7,783 nucleotides of DNA from contig JALWMN010000029.1 in NCBI GenBank assembly GCA_027083895.1, forward strand, positions 1 through 7,783. The letters run 5' to 3'. The stretch comes from Campylobacteraceae bacterium. Its GTDB lineage: Bacteria > Campylobacterota > Campylobacteria > Campylobacterales > Sulfurovaceae. The stretch's first letter is position 1; the number at the start of each line of letters is the position of its first letter. The translations under genes were made by a program, and so were the position numbers. Of the stretch, positions 5,684-7,783 are shown one piece after another. Under the pieces are notes generated by a model, which searched no databases, was not told where the DNA came from, and worked only from the letters and a program-made list of their open reading frames with translations.

Positions 5684-6177
5684 ATTATGCCTCTTCAGGA
5701 GGATTACCAGTAGTTTTAACCTCAGTTGACCACCTTATCAATTGGGGGCGATCGAACTCTCTATGGCCACTTACATATGGATTGGCTTGTTGTGCGATCG
5801 AGATGATGGCATCAGGTGCTTCAAGATACGACTTTGACCGTATGGGGGTTATCTTTAGAGCATCACCTAGACAAGCAGATGTTATGGTGCTTGCTGGTAC
5901 GCTAACAAAAAAACATGCCGAGTTTACTCGAAGACTTTATGATCAAATGGCTGAACCTAAGTGGGTTATAAGTATGGGATCGTGTGCAAATACTGGTGGT
6001 ATGTTTAACACCTATTCGATTGTACAAGGTGTTGATAGAATTGTTCCTGTAGATATCTATCTACCAGGGTGTGCACCAAGACCAGAGACGCTGCAGTATG
6101 CAGTGATGATGCTACAACAGAAAATAAGACGAGAGAGTGCAGATATGAAGAAAAACCAAATTCAAAGGTTTGTGTAA
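5665..6177 (+). CDS. nuoB: NADH-quinone oxidoreductase (complex I) subunit B
   Basis: Peripheral-arm subunit that holds the terminal [4Fe-4S] cluster N2, which delivers electrons to quinone at the interface with NuoD. All four cluster ligands are visible in the 170 residues: the tandem C42-C43 in [14 protein letters not shown]107 in [10 protein letters not shown], and C136 in [10 protein letters not shown]. Length is normal. The start ATG 5665 is 7 nt after AAGGAG (5652-5657); an in-frame ATG at 5644 would add seven residues but puts the ribosome site inside the coding part. It overlaps the nuoA end by 19 bp, and its stop overlaps the nuoC start (TAATG), so translation of A-B-C is likely coupled. 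Confidence 0.97.
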   Translation: MAQHQVNYASSGGLPVVLTSVDHLINWGRSNSLWPLTYGLACCAIEMMASGASRYDFDRMGVIFRASPRQADVMVLAGTLTKKHAEFTRRLYDQMAEPKWVISMGSCANTGGMFNTYSIVQGVDRIVPVDIYLPGCAPRPETLQYAVMMLQQKIRRESADMKKNQIQRFV

Positions 6178-6977
6178 TGAGACGATATAGCCCAAAAAAG
6201 AATGTACAAGCAAAAGCGAAATATACAGATAGATTCTGGGTTGCACCAAGGGTGCCAAGAGAGAGTGTAGAGGAGGGAAGCTACTTTGCAGAGGTTCTTG
6301 AGACTCTAAAAGCAAATGGTGTAGAGGTCTTAGAGAGCTACATAGAGCTTGGGCAGTTAGTTGTTAAAATTAAACCTGAGCAGAATGTGCTTACACTTAC
6401 TACGCTAAAAGAGAAGAGTTGTGTCAAGATGTGTAGTGAGCTAAGTGCAGTCGATTATTTAGCACAAGATGGAGAGTTTGAGGTCTTCTACCAACTTTTA
6501 AATTTAGATAAAGCTAAGAGAATTCGTGTAATTACTCGCATTAAAGAGAATCAAGCAATTGAGAGTGTCGAAAAGATCTATAAAATGGCAAACTTTGCCG
6601 AGCGAGAGATGTATGATATGTTTGGTATCTATGTAAATAACCACTCATATCTTAAGAGAATTCTTATGCCAGATGACTGGGTTGGGCATCCGCTCCTTAA
6701 AACCTATCCACTCCAAGGGGATGAGCATGCAGCTTGGTATGAGGTAGATAAAATATTTGGAAAAGAGTATCGCGATATTATTGGCCCTGAGATTCGAGAT
6801 ACTGCAACGATTGATCGCTACGATACGCAAAGATTTGCACGTGTTGGGCATGAAGTTCCATTTGGGGCTGATCCTGAACTTGTTGATAAGAGTAAGCGAA
6901 GTATTGAGGATGGCTACTCTAAGACATTCTTAACAGATTACACTAAAGGCTCAAAAGAGCTTGAGAATAGAAAATAG
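6177..6977 (+). CDS. nuoC: NADH-quinone oxidoreductase (complex I) subunit C
   Basis: Peripheral-arm subunit (30-kDa subunit) that contacts NuoB and NuoD. The 266-residue protein has the family core [10 protein letters not shown] (142-151) followed by [14 protein letters not shown] (160-173). The usual HPLRKDYPL reads HPLLKTYPL here (171-179). After it comes a long tail, [19 protein letters not shown] (182-200) and IGPEIRD (202-208), resembling Helicobacter/Campylobacter NuoC and longer than the simple 30-kDa domain. It is a separate gene, not a NuoC-D fusion as in E. coli. ATG 6177 overlaps the nuoB stop by one base; AAAGG (6164-6168) is 8 nt upstream. The frame is open further upstream to 6069, but that part is out-of-frame nuoB sequence. 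nuoD starts 8 bp after its stop. Confidence 0.95.
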   Translation: MRRYSPKKNVQAKAKYTDRFWVAPRVPRESVEEGSYFAEVLETLKANGVEVLESYIELGQLVVKIKPEQNVLTLTTLKEKSCVKMCSELSAVDYLAQDGEFEVFYQLLNLDKAKRIRVITRIKENQAIESVEKIYKMANFAEREMYDMFGIYVNNHSYLKRILMPDDWVGHPLLKTYPLQGDEHAAWYEVDKIFGKEYRDIIGPEIRDTATIDRYDTQRFARVGHEVPFGADPELVDKSKRSIEDGYSKTFLTDYTKGSKELENRK

Positions 6978-6985
6978 GAGAGACG

Positions 6986-7783
6986 ATGCAGCAGCCAAAT
7001 AAACTAAAACCATTTTTTGAGAACCTTAACTTTGAGCGAAATGATAACACTATGGTTATCAACTTTGGTCCTCAGCACCCCTCTGCACACGGCCAGCTTC
7101 GTCTAGTGCTTGAGCTACAAGGAGAGCAGGTTGTTAAAGCCTATCCAGATATTGGATATCTGCATCGTGGTGTAGAGAAGATGGCTGAGAATATGATCTA
7201 TAATGAGTTCTTACCAACAACAGATAGACTTGATTATATCGCTTCAACAGCAAATAACTATGCATTTGCACTTGCAGTAGAGAGGCTACTTGGTATAGAA
7301 GATAAAGTACCAAGACGAGCAAAAGTTATTCGAACGATGCTTCTTGAGCTTAATAGAATTATCTCGCATCTCTTCTTCTTGGCAACACATGCTCTTGATG
7401 TTGGGGCGATGTCTATCTTCTTGTATGCATTTAGAGAGCGAGAGTTTGCAATGGATTTAATGGAGGATTATTGTGGTGCGAGACTTACACACTCAGCCGT
7501 TAGAATTGGTGGTGTACCATTAGATCTTCCACCAGGTTGGATTGAGAATTTAGCTAACTTCTTAAATAAGCTCCCAGATCAGATTAAACTCTACGAAGAT
7601 CTCTTAACAGAGAATAGAATCTGGAAAATGCGTCTTGAGGATGTAGGTGTTTTAGAGCCAGAGGATGCACTCTCTTGGGGGTGTACAGGCATTATGCTTC
7701 GAGGCTCAGGGATTGCATATGATGTAAGAAAAGAGGAGCCTTATGAGCTCTATGGTGAGTTAGATTTTGATATTCCAGTTACG
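6986..7783 (+). CDS. nuoD: NADH-quinone oxidoreductase (complex I) subunit D (3' truncated by window end)
   Basis: 49-kDa subunit, which with NuoB forms the quinone reduction site. The open frame runs 266 codons to the last base; a full NuoD is about 400 residues, so about one third is missing. Seen: [16 protein letters not shown] (25-40), [10 protein letters not shown] (56-65), TTDRLDY (78-84), LNRIISHL (122-129), and [11 protein letters not shown] (239-249). By spacing H35 and Y84 match the quinone-binding His38 and Tyr87 of Thermus Nqo4, so the active site looks intact. ATG 6986 lies 5 nt after AGGAG (6976-6980), which overlaps the nuoC stop. Being a separate gene with this order (A-B-C-D) is usual in Campylobacterota. 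Further nuo genes are expected beyond the edge. Confidence 0.96.
   Translation, partial: MQQPNKLKPFFENLNFERNDNTMVINFGPQHPSAHGQLRLVLELQGEQVVKAYPDIGYLHRGVEKMAENMIYNEFLPTTDRLDYIASTANNYAFALAVERLLGIEDKVPRRAKVIRTMLLELNRIISHLFFLATHALDVGAMSIFLYAFREREFAMDLMEDYCGARLTHSAVRIGGVPLDLPPGWIENLANFLNKLPDQIKLYEDLLTENRIWKMRLEDVGVLEPEDALSWGCTGIMLRGSGIAYDVRKEEPYELYGELDFDIPVT

Noticed and set aside
6069..6176. Upstream extension of NuoC by 36 residues
   Set aside because: This part lies wholly inside nuoB in another frame; ATG 6177 has a TAATG overlap and a ribosome site, and the extension is not NuoC-like.
1..7783. CRISPR array, tRNA, rRNA, insertion sequence, toxin-antitoxin or defence genes
   Set aside because: Looked for and not found: no regularly spaced repeats with spacers, no cloverleaf or rRNA-like sequence, no transposase or known defence motifs.

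Overview
The window looks like a chromosomal segment of a Campylobacterota (former Epsilonproteobacteria) species, probably a non-pathogenic sulfur- or hydrogen-oxidising lineage. Evidence: AT-rich DNA, a Helicobacter/Campylobacter-type malate:quinone oxidoreductase, NuoA-D proteins with the sequence character of that phylum, TATAAT -10 boxes without a clear -35 box, and a sulfide:quinone reductase-like flavoprotein. The genus cannot be named from the sequence alone.

Layout. 1-140 is the C-terminal end of an unidentified gene, whose stop overlaps the start of a polytopic membrane protein of the YbhN / lysylphosphatidylglycerol-synthase transmembrane family (140-1018). The next 424 bp, between convergent genes, hold no convincing gene but two repeat structures: a 94-bp imperfect palindrome (1082-1175) and an 11-unit heptanucleotide array (1362-1438) ending 4 bp from the next gene. 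On the minus strand (1443-2624) is an FAD-dependent SQR/FCSD-like oxidoreductase. A 200-bp divergent promoter region separates it from mqo (2825-4147, plus), followed by purN (4246-4794, GTG start). Then comes about 500 bp with no intact gene. It contains a likely bidirectional terminator, a possible decayed minus-strand gene, a TATAAT promoter and a foldable leader. This leads into nuoA-nuoB-nuoC-nuoD (5294-7783, nuoD cut by the window end), which are tightly packed or overlapping and surely one operon.

Together: three of the units (SQR-like flavoprotein, Mqo, complex I) would pass electrons to the membrane quinone pool from sulfide or another donor, malate, and the complex I electron donor. 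PurN is a purine biosynthesis enzyme with no evident link. In Campylobacterota complex I often lacks standard NuoE/NuoF, but those genes lie beyond this window, so nothing can be said here about the electron donor.

I found no defence system, CRISPR array, tRNA, rRNA or intact mobile element. The observations most worth following are non-coding: a palindrome whose mismatches all become G-U pairs on one strand only, the heptamer array, the alternative foldings of the nuo leader, and the gene remnant with its own terminator. Also notable is an SQR-like enzyme that seems to lack one of the usual redox cysteines.
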